A DNA stretch of 64,000 nucleotides from Rhodoferax sp. TS-BS-61-7 (GCF_002943465.1 NZ_PTQY01000005.1:248001-312000), one strand, 5' to 3'; shown: positions 24,350 to 33,473, numbered from the stretch's first letter. Notes: generated by a model not told the origin, from the sequence alone. Numbers and translations are program-made.

Positions 24350-26029
24350 TCAGGCCCACTGCACCGTGCCTTTGCCGGCGTACCAGTTGCCCAGCTGGGT
24401 TTCCACGGCCGCTTCGATACGGTTGCGGCGGATTTTCATGGTGGGGGTCAGGAAGCCGTTTTCGATCGACCACGGTTCGGGGGCGATCACCAGCATCTGC
24501 AGCCTCTCGTAATCCGGCAGCTCGGCGTTCACGTCCTTGAGCAGCTGGGTCAGGTCGGCGGTGATCTGGGCTTTGACGGCGGGGTCCTTGACCGTGGGGC
24601 GCACGGTTTCGGCCAGCACCACCATGGCGTAGGCCGAGGGTTGGCCCACGCCCGACACCATGCTCAGCTCGATCAGCGGGCAGGCGTTGATGCGGTTTTC
24701 AATCGGCGCAGGTGCCACGTACTTGCCCTTGGAGGTCTTGAACAGCTCTTTCACACGGCCGGTCAGGCGCAGCAGGCCGTCGGCGCGGCGTTCGCCCTTG
24801 TCACCGGTGCGGAAGAAGCCGTCTTCGGTGAAGACTTCAGCGTCCAGGTCGGGGCGTTTGTAGTAACCCACAAACTGGCCGGGCGACTTGATCAACACCT
24901 CGCCGTCCTCGCTTAGCCGCACTTCCACGCCCTTGAGCGGCACGCCCACACAACCGGGGGCGTTCACCTTGTCGGTGGAGTTGTGCGAGTAGGCAAAGTC
25001 CTCCGTCATGGCGTAGCCTTCAATGAGGTTGAGCCCCAGGCGGCGGTACCAGGCAATCAGCTCAGCCGGAATGGGCGCAGAGCCGCTACCAGCCAGCAAC
25101 GCGTGGTCCAGGCCCAGGCCCTTGAGCACCTTGCGCCCGACGATCTTGCCCAGGATGGGAATGCTGAGCAGTCGGTCCAGCTTTTTGGGCGGCATTTTGG
25201 CAAACACGCCTTGCTGGAACTTGAGCCAGAGCCGCGGCACCGAGATAAAGGTCACGGGCTTGGCGCGGTTCAGGTCTTGTACAAAAGTCTCCAGCGACTC
25301 GGCGAAGAACAAATGGGTATTGCCATCGACCAGCGATGCGCTTTCCACCCAGGCACGCTCAAACACGTGTGCCAAGGGCAGGTAAGAGAGCATGCGGTTT
25401 TTCACATCTGCGCCAATGCGCGACTTGGTGTCGCGGTTGATGCCTTCGGCCGCCGCGGTGATGCGCTCAAAGCTGTGCATCACGCCCTTGGGCTGGCCGG
25501 TGGAGCCCGAGGTGTACATCAAGATGCCAATGTCGGTGGCTGCGCGCGCCACCTTGCCTTGCAGGGGCTGGGTGCGGGCAACCACGGCGTCCCAGCTCTC
25601 AAAGCTGTTCTTGGGCGCCAGGGGGAAGGCAATGCGGGGCAGGTCTGCCGGAATGCCGGGCAGCTGCTGGTCAAAGGTGTCGAGTTTGCCCACAAACAGC
25701 AGGCTGGCCTCGCTGTGCTCCAGCACGTAACGCACGGTGTCGGCCGTCTCGGTGGGGAAGATGGCCACCGTGGTGCCGCCGGCTAGCCAAATGGCCAGTT
25801 CCGCCATGATGAAGTGGGCGCAGTTTTTGGACAGGATGGCAATACGTGCGCCGGGCGCCAGGTTCTGCGCCTTCAGGTGCGTGGCCATGCGGCGCGACTC
25901 GTCCATCACCTGGCGCCAGGTGTAGTCTTTGACCTGGCCGCCCCCCACGGGTTGGGTCAGGTAGACCTGGTCGGCCAGCGTGGCCTCATGGTCGTAAACG
26001 TAGTCGAGGATGAGTTTGGCTTGGGCCAT
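24350..26029 (-). CDS. AMP-forming long-chain acyl-CoA synthetase-like protein
   Basis: A 559-residue member of the ANL superfamily, closest in style to FadD15-type long-chain acyl-CoA ligases. The AMP-binding motif ILMYTSGSTGQPKGVMHSF is intact, followed by YLPLAHVFERA, EGYAMTED (A5 motif) and FFRTGDKGERRADGLLRLTGR in two parts (A7/A8), with the C-terminal lysine-containing end IRRNRIEAAVE. It activates a carboxylic acid to its CoA ester; chain length cannot be read from sequence. The ATG at 26029 is chosen for the GGAGACA binding site in front; the frame stays open for 29 codons further upstream. Confidence 0.9.
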   Translation of the reverse strand: MAQAKLILDYVYDHEATLADQVYLTQPVGGGQVKDYTWRQVMDESRRMATHLKAQNLAPGARIAILSKNCAHFIMAELAIWLAGGTTVAIFPTETADTVRYVLEHSEASLLFVGKLDTFDQQLPGIPADLPRIAFPLAPKNSFESWDAVVARTQPLQGKVARAATDIGILMYTSGSTGQPKGVMHSFERITAAAEGINRDTKSRIGADVKNRMLSYLPLAHVFERAWVESASLVDGNTHLFFAESLETFVQDLNRAKPVTFISVPRLWLKFQQGVFAKMPPKKLDRLLSIPILGKIVGRKVLKGLGLDHALLAGSGSAPIPAELIAWYRRLGLNLIEGYAMTEDFAYSHNSTDKVNAPGCVGVPLKGVEVRLSEDGEVLIKSPGQFVGYYKRPDLDAEVFTEDGFFRTGDKGERRADGLLRLTGRVKELFKTSKGKYVAPAPIENRINACPLIELSMVSGVGQPSAYAMVVLAETVRPTVKDPAVKAQITADLTQLLKDVNAELPDYERLQMLVIAPEPWSIENGFLTPTMKIRRNRIEAAVETQLGNWYAGKGTVQWA

Positions 26030-26258
26030 GGATTTGTCTCCTGTTTTTAAAATACTTGCGGCATTGTCTGGTGATTTGGCGGCAGTAGAGAGCTTTGGGC
26101 GACTATTTCCCTGCAAAAACGCGGTTTTACAGTATTTACCCTAATCATTTACATGCGAAAACTTGGCATTTTTTGTCCTCTTGTGGTCTGCGCAGGTGCT
26201 TTCTGCGTCGGGCATGCTCCGTTAGCATGGGTCCATCTTTCATCGCACCGAGAACACC

Positions 26259-26834
26259 ATGTCCAAGTCCTCATCCCCCAAAGCCGCCCTTATCGTCATT
26301 GACGTGCAGGAGTCCTTCGCCCAGATGCCTTTTTGGTCGCAAGGCATTCACGCCCCGTTCCAGCAGGCGTTGCTAAAGCTGGATGCCGGTGCCCGCGCGG
26401 CCAGTGTGCCCGTGGTGCACATCTACCATGTGGGGCGCGCAGGTCCTTTCCTGCCCGAGTCGGGGTTTGTCAAACCCTTGGCCTGGCTGCCCGGTGACCC
26501 GGCGGTGCGTTTTGACAAACACACGCACAACGCCTTTACCGACACGGGGCTGGACCTGTGGCTGCGCCGCCAGGGCGTGACCAAACTGATCATCAGCGGC
26601 ATCCGCACCGAGCAGTGCTGCGAGACCACGGCCCGCGTGGGTGCGGACCTGGGCTACGACGTGGACTTTGTGTCCGAGGCCACGCTCACCTTCCCCATGA
26701 CGCACGCCGGCAGTGGCCGCACCTTCAGCGCCGAAGAGATCACCACGCGCACCGAGCTGGTGTTGGCGGACCGCTTTGCGCGCATCGTCGATGTAGACAC
26801 CTGCCTGGCCGGTCTGGCCCCGTCATCCAAATAA
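26259..26834 (+). CDS. Isochorismatase-like cysteine hydrolase
   Basis: A 191-residue enzyme of the isochorismatase/nicotinamidase superfamily. The catalytic triad is visible: the Asp in IVIDVQESF, a lysine in the RFDKHTHNAF segment, and the nucleophile Cys in GIRTEQCCETTARVG, preceded by the typical cis-peptide strand LIISG. Such enzymes hydrolyse amides or vinyl ethers; without a partner gene the substrate is unknown. It is followed after ten bases by DUF1272 and then a transporter and a regulator, all closely spaced, so the four genes may be one operon. Confidence 0.9.
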   Translation: MSKSSSPKAALIVIDVQESFAQMPFWSQGIHAPFQQALLKLDAGARAASVPVVHIYHVGRAGPFLPESGFVKPLAWLPGDPAVRFDKHTHNAFTDTGLDLWLRRQGVTKLIISGIRTEQCCETTARVGADLGYDVDFVSEATLTFPMTHAGSGRTFSAEEITTRTELVLADRFARIVDVDTCLAGLAPSSK

Positions 26835-26844
26835 GGAGAATCCC

Positions 26845-27114
26845 GTGCTGCAATTGCGCCCCAACTGTGAATGCTGCAATGTGGACCTGCCCCCCGCGGC
26901 CACCAATGCCCGCATCTGCTCGTTTGAATGCACGTTTTGTGCGGACTGCGCCGATACGCACCTGCAAGGCAACTGCCCCAACTGCGGCGGTGAACTGGTG
27001 CGCCGCCCCGTGCGCCCGGCAGGCAAGCTGCTCAACAACCCGCCATCGACCGAGCGCATCTTCAAACCCCAGGGGTGTGTGACGCCACCGCACCCTGCAC
27101 TGGCCACTGCATGA
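26845..27114 (+). CDS. DUF1272 cysteine-rich small protein
   Basis: An 89-residue protein with conserved cysteine pairs (CECC, CSFECTFCADC, CPNCGG) that look like two zinc-binding knuckles, the DUF1272 pattern. It starts with GTG at 26845 behind AAGGAGAA and ends by overlapping the EamA transporter start by four bases. Function unknown; zinc binding is inferred from the cysteine pattern. Confidence 0.87.
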   Translation: MLQLRPNCECCNVDLPPAATNARICSFECTFCADCADTHLQGNCPNCGGELVRRPVRPAGKLLNNPPSTERIFKPQGCVTPPHPALATA

Positions 27115-28040
27115 GCGCCGGCCTGCCCATGCGGCCCAAAGACCTGGGGCTGGCCCTGTTGGTCATCCTGGTCTGGGGCGTCAACTTTGCGGTCATCAAG
27201 GTGGGCGTGGTGGGCATACCGCCGCTGCTGCTGGGGGCGCTGCGTTTCATGTTGGCGGCATTCCCTGCGCTGCTGTTTCTCAAGCCGCCCAAGGTGCCGC
27301 TGCGCCTGTACCTGGCCTACGGCCTCACTATCTCGGTGGGGCAGTTTGCGTTTCTGTTCAGCGCCATCCATGTGGGCATGCCGTCGGGTCTGGCCTCGCT
27401 GGTGCTGCAGTCGCAGTCGTTCTTTACGTTGCTGTTGGCGGCCTGGTGGCTCAAGGAGCGCTGGCAGGCCAACCAGATGGCGGGCCTGTTGCTGGCGGCC
27501 GTGGGGCTGGTGCTGATTGGCAGCGCTAGCGGTGCTGCGAATGGCGTATCCATGCCCTTGCTGGGCTTTGTGCTCACCATTGCGGCCGCGGTCATGTGGG
27601 CCTGCGGCAACATCGTCACCCGCGCGGTAGGGCGCTACGGCCCCATGAACCAACTGGCCTTTGTGGTCTGGGCCAGCCTGGTACCACCGTTGCCGTTTTT
27701 GGGGCTCTCGTTTTGGCTGGAAGGGCCCGACGCCATGCTGCAAGCCCTGCAACACATCGACCTGGCCGCTGTGGGCGCCATCGCCTACCTGGCCTGGGCT
27801 GCCACGCTCCTGGGTTACGGCTTGTGGACCCACTTGATGTCGCGTTACCCCACCAACCGCGTGGCGCCGTTCACGCTGCTGGTGCCCATCGTCGGCCTGA
27901 GCACGGGCTGGCTGGTGTTTGGCGAGGCACTGCGCCCGATTCACTTTGCGGGCGGCGCGTTGCTCATGGCCGGGCTGCTGGTGAATGTGTTTGGCGCACC
28001 GCTGTTTGCACGCCTGAAAGGTGCGGCATGGAAGACCTGA
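27111..28040 (+). CDS. EamA/DMT-family transporter
   Basis: A 309-residue drug/metabolite transporter with ten membrane helices in two repeats of five. Each half carries EamA features, such as LLVILVWGVNFAVIKVG in the first and GLSTGWLVFGEALRP in the second. Substrates of the family include amino acids and nucleosides. ATG at 27111 overlaps the DUF1272 stop, which argues for translational coupling. It overlaps the next gene (regulator) by 13 bases. Confidence 0.9.
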   Translation: MSAGLPMRPKDLGLALLVILVWGVNFAVIKVGVVGIPPLLLGALRFMLAAFPALLFLKPPKVPLRLYLAYGLTISVGQFAFLFSAIHVGMPSGLASLVLQSQSFFTLLLAAWWLKERWQANQMAGLLLAAVGLVLIGSASGAANGVSMPLLGFVLTIAAAVMWACGNIVTRAVGRYGPMNQLAFVVWASLVPPLPFLGLSFWLEGPDAMLQALQHIDLAAVGAIAYLAWAATLLGYGLWTHLMSRYPTNRVAPFTLLVPIVGLSTGWLVFGEALRPIHFAGGALLMAGLLVNVFGAPLFARLKGAAWKT

Positions 28041-28993
28041 CACTTTCCATCTACCTGGTGCTCACGCCCAATGTGCTGATGCTGGACTACGCCGGCCCGG
28101 CCGAGGCGCTGCGTATGGCGCGTGACATGGGCGCCCCCATTGCGCTGCATACCTGCGGGCCGCAGGCGCAGATCAGCACCTCGCTCAGCACCAGCCTGTC
28201 GGGGCTGGAGCCCTTGCCCGCGCAACTGCCACCGCGCAGCCTGGTGCTGGTGGTGGGCAACAGCAACGAGGTGGTGGACTACGCCACGGAGGCCGCCCGC
28301 ACCGTGGTGCAGTGGCTCAAGACCGCTCCGCAGACCGATACACGGCTGGCCAGCATCTGCTCGGGCGCGCTGCTGCTGGCGCAGGCCGGTTGTTTGGATG
28401 GGCGGCACTGCACCACCCACCACACCCTCATAACCGACCTGCAGGCCTGCGCCCCCACCGCCCAGGTGGTGACTGACCGCATCTTTGTGGACGACGGCCG
28501 GGTGCTCACCAGTGCCGGTATCACCACCGGTATTGATCTGGCGCTGTATATCGTGGAGCAGGCCGCAGGCCCCGAGTTGGCGGCCCGTGTGGCGCGCCGG
28601 TTGGTGATGTACCAGCGCCGCGGCGCGCACGACCCACAAATGTCGCCCTGGCTGGCGCACCGCAACCACATGCACCCTGCAGTGCACCGCGCGCAAGACG
28701 CCGTGGCCCGCGAGCCCGAACGTGGCTGGACGTTGGAAGAGCTGGCGGAGGTGGCCTGTGTGAGCCCGCGCCACCTGAGCCGCCTGTTTGCACAGCACAC
28801 CGGTATCAGTGTGGTGGCCTACCAGCAGCAACTGCGCATCGCGCGGGCGCAGGAGATGCTGACGCACAACCCCACGCTGTCGCAGGAGCGGTTGGCACAG
28901 GCCTGTGGGTTTGCCTCGGCGCGCGATTTCAGGCGCGTGTGGCAGCGCTGCAGCGGCCCGGCATCGGCTAGGAGCCGAGGTTCTGCGCAATGA
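28028..28993 (+). CDS. GlxA-type AraC-family transcriptional regulator
   Basis: A 321-residue regulator with an N-terminal DJ-1/PfpI-like amidotransferase fold (residues about 5-185), including the nucleophile-elbow position SICSGALLLAQAG, and a C-terminal AraC domain with two helix-turn-helix units (LEELAEVACVSPRHLSRLF and ERLAQACGFASARDFRRVW). GlxA-like proteins sense small nitrogenous ligands. It overlaps the EamA gene and may control it or the adjacent hydrolase. The 3' end overlaps the convergent binding-protein gene by 26 bases. Confidence 0.9.
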   Translation: MEDLTLSIYLVLTPNVLMLDYAGPAEALRMARDMGAPIALHTCGPQAQISTSLSTSLSGLEPLPAQLPPRSLVLVVGNSNEVVDYATEAARTVVQWLKTAPQTDTRLASICSGALLLAQAGCLDGRHCTTHHTLITDLQACAPTAQVVTDRIFVDDGRVLTSAGITTGIDLALYIVEQAAGPELAARVARRLVMYQRRGAHDPQMSPWLAHRNHMHPAVHRAQDAVAREPERGWTLEELAEVACVSPRHLSRLFAQHTGISVVAYQQQLRIARAQEMLTHNPTLSQERLAQACGFASARDFRRVWQRCSGPASARSRGSAQ

Positions 28994-29729
28994 TTTTGGG
29001 AATGTCGCCGCGTGTGTAGCCGCGTTTGATGACCTGGTTGAACGTGGCCAGCCAGGGCTTCATCTGCATGCTTTTGGGAAACGCCAGAAAGTTCGGGTCG
29101 CTGCGCAGCGGCACGGGCAGTACCACCAGCATGTCGCGCAGCCCTTCCAGGGCCTTGTTGCTGCGAAGCAGCTCTTCAAACCCGGCTTTGCCCGCGTTGA
29201 ACAGTGCGCAGTCCAGGCGACCCAGCACCAGTTTGTTGATGCGGTCGGCGGCGCCACCGTCGCCATCCACCACAAACAGGCCCGCCTCGCGGGCTTTTTC
29301 AAACGCCTCGCCGTAGCTGCCACCGCGCCCCAGGCCTACGCGTTTGCCTTGCAGGTCGGCCAGCTCCTTGAAGCTGAACTGTTTGTCCTTGCGTACCACA
29401 ATCACCACGTCGTCCACATACACCGGGTCTGAGTAATCAAACAGGGCAGAACGCTCCTGGGTCCATGACAGGCCCACAACTCCGCCCACACCGCTGCTTG
29501 CATAACGGTAGGCGCGGGCCCAGGGGTAGAGCTCAATGCGCAGCTCGTCTTCGCGCAACTCTTGGTCCGCGTACTGAAGGATGTCGATCAGGATGCCGCG
29601 GTTTTTGCCGTCTTGCAGGTACATCTTGGGGGGAGAGCTGTCACCGCCGAAGATAGTGAGTTCCATGCCCCAGGCCGCACTTGCCAGCAACAGCCCCAGC
29701 AGAACACCAAGGATTTTTTTCAAGGCCAT
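28968..29729 (-). CDS. Orphan family 3 periplasmic solute-binding protein, copy 1
   Basis: A 253-residue protein with a signal peptide (MALKKILGVLLGLLLASAAWG) and a bilobed substrate-binding family 3 domain (SBP_bac_3 style). Features include GGDSSPPKMYLQDGKNRG in the first lobe and VGLGRGGSYGEAFEKA in the second. The ATG at 29729 has GAAGGAG in front; the frame extends upstream without support. The next gene is a paralogue of the same length, with an almost identical 3' end. No permease or ATPase gene is adjacent, so it could feed a remote ABC importer or act as a sensor. Confidence 0.88.
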   Translation of the reverse strand: MALKKILGVLLGLLLASAAWGMELTIFGGDSSPPKMYLQDGKNRGILIDILQYADQELREDELRIELYPWARAYRYASSGVGGVVGLSWTQERSALFDYSDPVYVDDVVIVVRKDKQFSFKELADLQGKRVGLGRGGSYGEAFEKAREAGLFVVDGDGGAADRINKLVLGRLDCALFNAGKAGFEELLRSNKALEGLRDMLVVLPVPLRSDPNFLAFPKSMQMKPWLATFNQVIKRGYTRGDIPKIIAQNLGS

Positions 29730-29827
29730 CTCCTTCTCATGCACTCCAACGCAATGCGAAAGCTCTGCGCAGTATGCCGCCTTTTCGGGGCATGTGCGTG
29801 CCTGAGCTGCGGGCAAGCCGGTGCAGG

Positions 29828-30589
29828 CTAGGAGCCGAGGTTCTGTGCAATGATTTTGGGAATATCGCCGCGCGTGTAGCCGCGTTTGATGACCTGGTTG
29901 AACTCGGTCAACCAAGGCCGCATGTGCATGCTTTTGGGAAACGCCAGAAAGTTCGGGTCGCTGCGCAGTGGGACGGGCAGCACCACCAGAGAATTTTTGA
30001 AGGGCAAAAACTCCTTGTGGATGCGCAAGGTTTCTTCAAAACCCGCCTTGCCCACATTAAAAAGTGCGCAGTCAATGCGCCCCGCCACGAGCTTGTGCAA
30101 GCGGTTGCTGGCCCCGTTGTCGCCATCCACCACAAACACGCCCGCATCGCGGGCTTTCTCAAAAGCCTCGCCATAACTGGCACCCCGCACAATGCCCACA
30201 CGCTTGCCACGCAGATCACTCAGCGTCCTGAACGGAAACTCGCTCCCCTTGCGCACCACCACGACCACCTCGTCAAAAAACAGCGGCTCCGAGTAATCGA
30301 ACAAATCGTCCCTGCGCTGTGTCCATGACAAACCGACAATGCCGCCGTCTCCCGACGAGGCCTGCAGGTACGCGCGGGCCCAGGGGTAGAGCGCCAGACG
30401 CAGGCTGTCGTCGTGTAGCTGTTGGTCTGCGTATTGCAGGATGTCGACCAGAATGCCGCGGTTTTTGCCTTCTTGCACGTACATTTTGGGCGGCGAACCA
30501 TCGCCGCTGAACACGGCAATGTCAGCAGCCCCTGCACCAGGCCACACAAGCAATCCAAACACGAAAGCAATCAGCGACTTCACACACAT
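29828..30589 (-). CDS. Orphan family 3 periplasmic solute-binding protein, copy 2
   Basis: A 253-residue paralogue of the neighbour at 28968, equal in length. The signal peptide is different (MCVKSLIAFVFGLLVWPGAGA), while the mature parts share SPPKMY, KNRGIL, YPWARAY and a run of identical residues at the C terminus (LPVPLRSDPNFLAFPKSM, then the last 20 or so residues). The DNA of the last 60 or so bases is nearly identical. A tandem duplication is evident. Conserved tryptophan and aromatic residues may form the ligand pocket. No transporter genes are attached. Confidence 0.88.
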   Translation of the reverse strand: MCVKSLIAFVFGLLVWPGAGAADIAVFSGDGSPPKMYVQEGKNRGILVDILQYADQQLHDDSLRLALYPWARAYLQASSGDGGIVGLSWTQRRDDLFDYSEPLFFDEVVVVVRKGSEFPFRTLSDLRGKRVGIVRGASYGEAFEKARDAGVFVVDGDNGASNRLHKLVAGRIDCALFNVGKAGFEETLRIHKEFLPFKNSLVVLPVPLRSDPNFLAFPKSMHMRPWLTEFNQVIKRGYTRGDIPKIIAQNLGS

Positions 30590-30720
30590 CCTTTAGTTTG
30601 ATGGGCAAATAAAGCATAACCTGCAAACCCGCGTGCCTGGCGCTGGCTTGATCTGGATAAACACATGCCCGCGCTGGCCGTGTTTCAATAGCCCGCTGCA
30701 CAGCCCACTTTCCCCTCGCC

Positions 30721-31953
30721 ATGAACCCCGACGCCCTCAAACTCTGGCGCGCCCCGCAATGGGCGTTCTCCATCCTGCTGGCCCTGTTGGGCATGTTGGG
30801 TCCGTTCTCCATCGACACCTACATCCCCGCGTTCTCGGGCATCGCCCAGTCGCTGGGCGCCACGCCGGTGCAGATGCAGCAAACGCTGTCGGCCTACCTG
30901 TTTGGGTTTGCCTTCATGGCGCTGTTCCACGGGGCTTTTTCGGACAGCTTTGGCCGCCGCCCGGTGGTGCTGTGGGGGCTGGCGGCGTTCACCATCGCCT
31001 CCATCGGCTGCGCGCTGGCGCAGAGTATTGGCCAGCTCATCTTCTTCCGCGCCATGCAGGGCCTGTCCACCGGCGCGGGCATTGTGGTGTCGCGCGCCGT
31101 CATTCGTGATGTGTATCCGCCCTCGCAGGCGCAAAAGGTCATGAGCCAGGTCACCATCTTTTTTGGGGTGGCCCCGGCCATTGCGCCCATGGTGGGCGGC
31201 TGGCTGTTGGTGCACGCCAGCTGGCACGGCATCTTCTGGTTTCTGACCGCGGTGGGCGTGGCGCTGTGGGTGGCCAACTACTTCTTGCTGCCCGAGACGC
31301 TGCGCCCTGCCGACCGCCAGCACTTCCATGCCAAAAACCTCATGGCCGGCTACTGGCAGCTCGGCTCCGACCCGCGCTTTGTGCTGCTGGCGCTGGCCAG
31401 CGGCATTCCGTTCAACGGCATGTTTTTGTATGTGCTGAGCGCGCCGGTGTTTCTGGGCGACCACTTGGGCCTGCAGCCCCAGCAGTTCTTCTGGTTTTTT
31501 GTGCTCACCATCAGCGGCATCATGGGCGGCGCTTTTGTCAGCGGCCGTGTGGCCGGCAAGGTCAGCCCCAAACGGCAGATCCGCAACGGCTTCCTCATCA
31601 TGCTCATCATCGGTTTGCTCAACCTGGCGGCCAACCTCGTTTTCAAGGCCCACGTGAGCTGGGCCTTGTTCCCCATCGCCATCTTCGCCTTCGGATGGGC
31701 CATGATGGTGCCGGTGGTCACCCTCTTGGTGCTGGACCTGCACCCCGACCGCCGCGGCATGGCCTCCAGCCTGCAGATGTTTGTGGGGTCCAGTGCCAAC
31801 GGCCTGGTGGCCGGTGTCATCTCGCCGCTGGTCATGCACTCCACCGTCGGGCTAGCTGCATCGTCGGTGCTGATGATGTGTCTGGGGCTGGTGGCCTGGA
31901 TGTTTATCCGCAAACGCTGGCCCGAGATTGGACAGAAGGTGGACGGGTTGTGA
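30721..31953 (+). CDS. Bcr/CflA family drug efflux transporter (MFS)
   Basis: A 410-residue major facilitator with 12 membrane helices. The MFS loop signature GAFSDSFGRRPVVLWG is present between helices 2 and 3, and the DHA1 group motif IAPMVGGWLL in helix 5, both diagnostic of Bcr-type exporters. The family exports bicyclomycin, chloramphenicol, cysteine-like compounds and other small molecules. A GTG just before its stop codon starts the next gene, giving an overlap that suggests coexpression. Confidence 0.92.
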   Translation: MNPDALKLWRAPQWAFSILLALLGMLGPFSIDTYIPAFSGIAQSLGATPVQMQQTLSAYLFGFAFMALFHGAFSDSFGRRPVVLWGLAAFTIASIGCALAQSIGQLIFFRAMQGLSTGAGIVVSRAVIRDVYPPSQAQKVMSQVTIFFGVAPAIAPMVGGWLLVHASWHGIFWFLTAVGVALWVANYFLLPETLRPADRQHFHAKNLMAGYWQLGSDPRFVLLALASGIPFNGMFLYVLSAPVFLGDHLGLQPQQFFWFFVLTISGIMGGAFVSGRVAGKVSPKRQIRNGFLIMLIIGLLNLAANLVFKAHVSWALFPIAIFAFGWAMMVPVVTLLVLDLHPDRRGMASSLQMFVGSSANGLVAGVISPLVMHSTVGLAASSVLMMCLGLVAWMFIRKRWPEIGQKVDGL

Positions 31954-32477
31954 GGGGCGCCGCGGTGCGATTGGCGGGCCGTGTGTTTTCACCTATCTGC
32001 GCGGTGCTCATGGCCGGTGTGCTGGTCGTTCTGGCTGGGTGCTCTTCAGTGCCGCAGGCATCAGCACCGCCGGTGGCAGCACCCCAGCCCGCTGGCCGCC
32101 TGACGCTGGAACAAGCCAACGACGTCACCGTCATGGCCATTGGTTTGGTGGGTACACCCTACCGTTATGGCGGCAACACGCCCGCCAGCGGTTTTGATTG
32201 CAGCGGCCTCATCGGTTATGTCTACAAACAACGCGCCGGTGTCGTGGCACCGCGCTCTACGACGGGGTTGATTGATTGGGGTACCAGCATTCCAGCGCCA
32301 AGTCTGCGCACGGGTGATCTGGTCGTCTTCGCGCAGAACGGCCGCGCTACGCATGCTGGCATTTATGTGGGGGAGGGGCGATTTGTGCACGCGCCCTCTA
32401 CGGGCGGGACGGTGCGGCTGGATAGCCTCAAGTCGACTTACTGGGCGAAGCAGCAGGTGAGTTACCGGAGGCCGTAA
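31950..32477 (+). CDS. NlpC/P60 family cell-wall peptidase lipoprotein
   Basis: A 175-residue peptidoglycan endopeptidase of the Spr/NlpC group. A basic n-region and hydrophobic core lead to the lipobox LAGC, followed by a Pro/Ala-rich linker. The catalytic triad is complete: Cys in GFDCSGLIGYVY, His in ATHAGIYVG and His in FVHAPSTGG. The GTG at 31950 overlaps the bcr stop and gives a proper signal; an ATG at 32010 is an alternative with a short n-region. It likely cleaves peptide stems at the outer membrane or in the periplasm. Confidence 0.9.
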   Translation: MRGAAVRLAGRVFSPICAVLMAGVLVVLAGCSSVPQASAPPVAAPQPAGRLTLEQANDVTVMAIGLVGTPYRYGGNTPASGFDCSGLIGYVYKQRAGVVAPRSTTGLIDWGTSIPAPSLRTGDLVVFAQNGRATHAGIYVGEGRFVHAPSTGGTVRLDSLKSTYWAKQQVSYRRP

Positions 32478-32544
32478 GAGGCAGCACTGTTGTGGATGAA
32501 GCGTTTTGGGTTCTTGGCGACCAGTTGGGTTGACTGCCAGGAAA

Positions 32545-32571
32545 TCAAAAACAGGAGCCGCAGCTCCTGTT
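32545..32571 (-). terminator. Rho-independent terminator after the PEP-CTERM gene
   Basis: On the reverse strand AACAGGAGC/GCTCCTGTT with a four-base loop, then a T-rich tail. It lies 33 bases past the stop of the PEP-CTERM gene. A read-through stop for the rightward NlpC gene is also possible. Confidence 0.85.
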
Positions 32572-32603
32572 GAATCGCAATCCTGAATCCGGCGCGTTGT
32601 GCT

Positions 32604-33473
32604 TTATAGGCTCTTTTTTCGCCGACGAGCCGCCCAGCCTACGAGGCCGAGACCAGACAGAAACAGCGCATAGGTTTCTGGCTCCGGGACTGGTGCGGCT
32701 GCGATGGCATATGACCTGCCTTGTATCCAGCTCAAGACAGTAATGGATCCGGCAAGGTCGTGATCTGTTTGGTTTTCGAACGATACGTTCACCAGGCGTT
32801 CAAAAGAAAAACTGGTTCGATTACCTGCATAGCTGCCATATGTCGTTTCGCTAAGGCCAGAGTAGCTACGCTGAATGCCAGTTCCGTTGATTCCTATCCC
32901 GGTGAGATCGAGGGTGGCTAGCGCAAACGCAGAGTCCCCATCGCGGAAAATGTTTGCCCTGTTGTCTGCGTAGCCTGCTATGGAGACAAGAGCAGAGAAA
33001 GTGACCTTGGAATTGGCAGACAGTGTGAAGCTTGTGTCGTATACGGTCGAGAAACTTTCGTATAGCGCGTAGTCAAATAGGTAATTGGCTGAGGGAGCAG
33101 GTGTTTGCGCCCCTCCCGCAATCGATAGCTGTGCCCCGATGGGCGTCGCCGATGTCGCACCTGTCAAGGATGCGGTGGCCCATGCCAGAGGGGTGTGTGC
33201 GGATTCGCTTAGTGTGTCCCACGGATGGTCTCCAAGAGAGACGTATCGGTCTTGGAGATTGAGTTTGGGTTGGAATGTGTTCGCAACAACCGCAGTATCT
33301 TCGGCCTTGTTGTTGGGCGAGAAGGTGACAGAGGATGTGATGCCATCCGTTAAGTTCAAGTCATAGACGGTCACAGCAATCGGCCCGATGGAGGCCTGCG
33401 ACCCACTGGATGCCCAAGCTGGCAATGCACTTGCTGCGGCCAGCGCGATGGCCATGGCGTGAAGTTTCTTCAT
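32604..33473 (-). CDS. PEP-CTERM sorting-signal exported protein
   Basis: A 289-residue exported protein. The N-terminal signal peptide ends ALPAWA, and the C terminus has the PEP-CTERM signal: VPEPETYA, a hydrophobic helix LFLSGLGLVGWA and a basic end ARRRKK. These proteins are handled by the exosortase EpsH/XrtA and moved to the surface, often linked to exopolysaccharide production. No exosortase gene lies in this window, so one must be sought elsewhere. GGAGGAAAAC in front supports the ATG. The rest is low-complexity, Ser/Thr-rich, and lacks a recognised enzymatic domain. Confidence 0.92.
   Translation of the reverse strand: MKKLHAMAIALAAASALPAWASSGSQASIGPIAVTVYDLNLTDGITSSVTFSPNNKAEDTAVVANTFQPKLNLQDRYVSLGDHPWDTLSESAHTPLAWATASLTGATSATPIGAQLSIAGGAQTPAPSANYLFDYALYESFSTVYDTSFTLSANSKVTFSALVSIAGYADNRANIFRDGDSAFALATLDLTGIGINGTGIQRSYSGLSETTYGSYAGNRTSFSFERLVNVSFENQTDHDLAGSITVLSWIQGRSYAIAAAPVPEPETYALFLSGLGLVGWAARRRKKSL

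Noticed and set aside
26030-26258. The longest non-coding gap, searched for regulatory sites
   Set aside because: Apart from a short AAAAC-GCG-GTTTT inverted repeat and AT-rich stretches, I see no convincing promoter, operator or RNA structure.
27521-27572. Possible further family A repeat copy in the EamA gene
   Set aside because: Only short blocks (GTATCCAT and GTGCTGCG) agree, and their order and spacing do not match the family.
27596-28027. Upstream extension of the GlxA-type regulator
   Set aside because: It runs through the EamA gene in another frame; the domain begins at the ATG at 28028.
31266-31949. Upstream extension of the NlpC/P60 frame
   Set aside because: It overlaps the Bcr transporter gene in another frame; the signal peptide begins only at 31950 or 32010.
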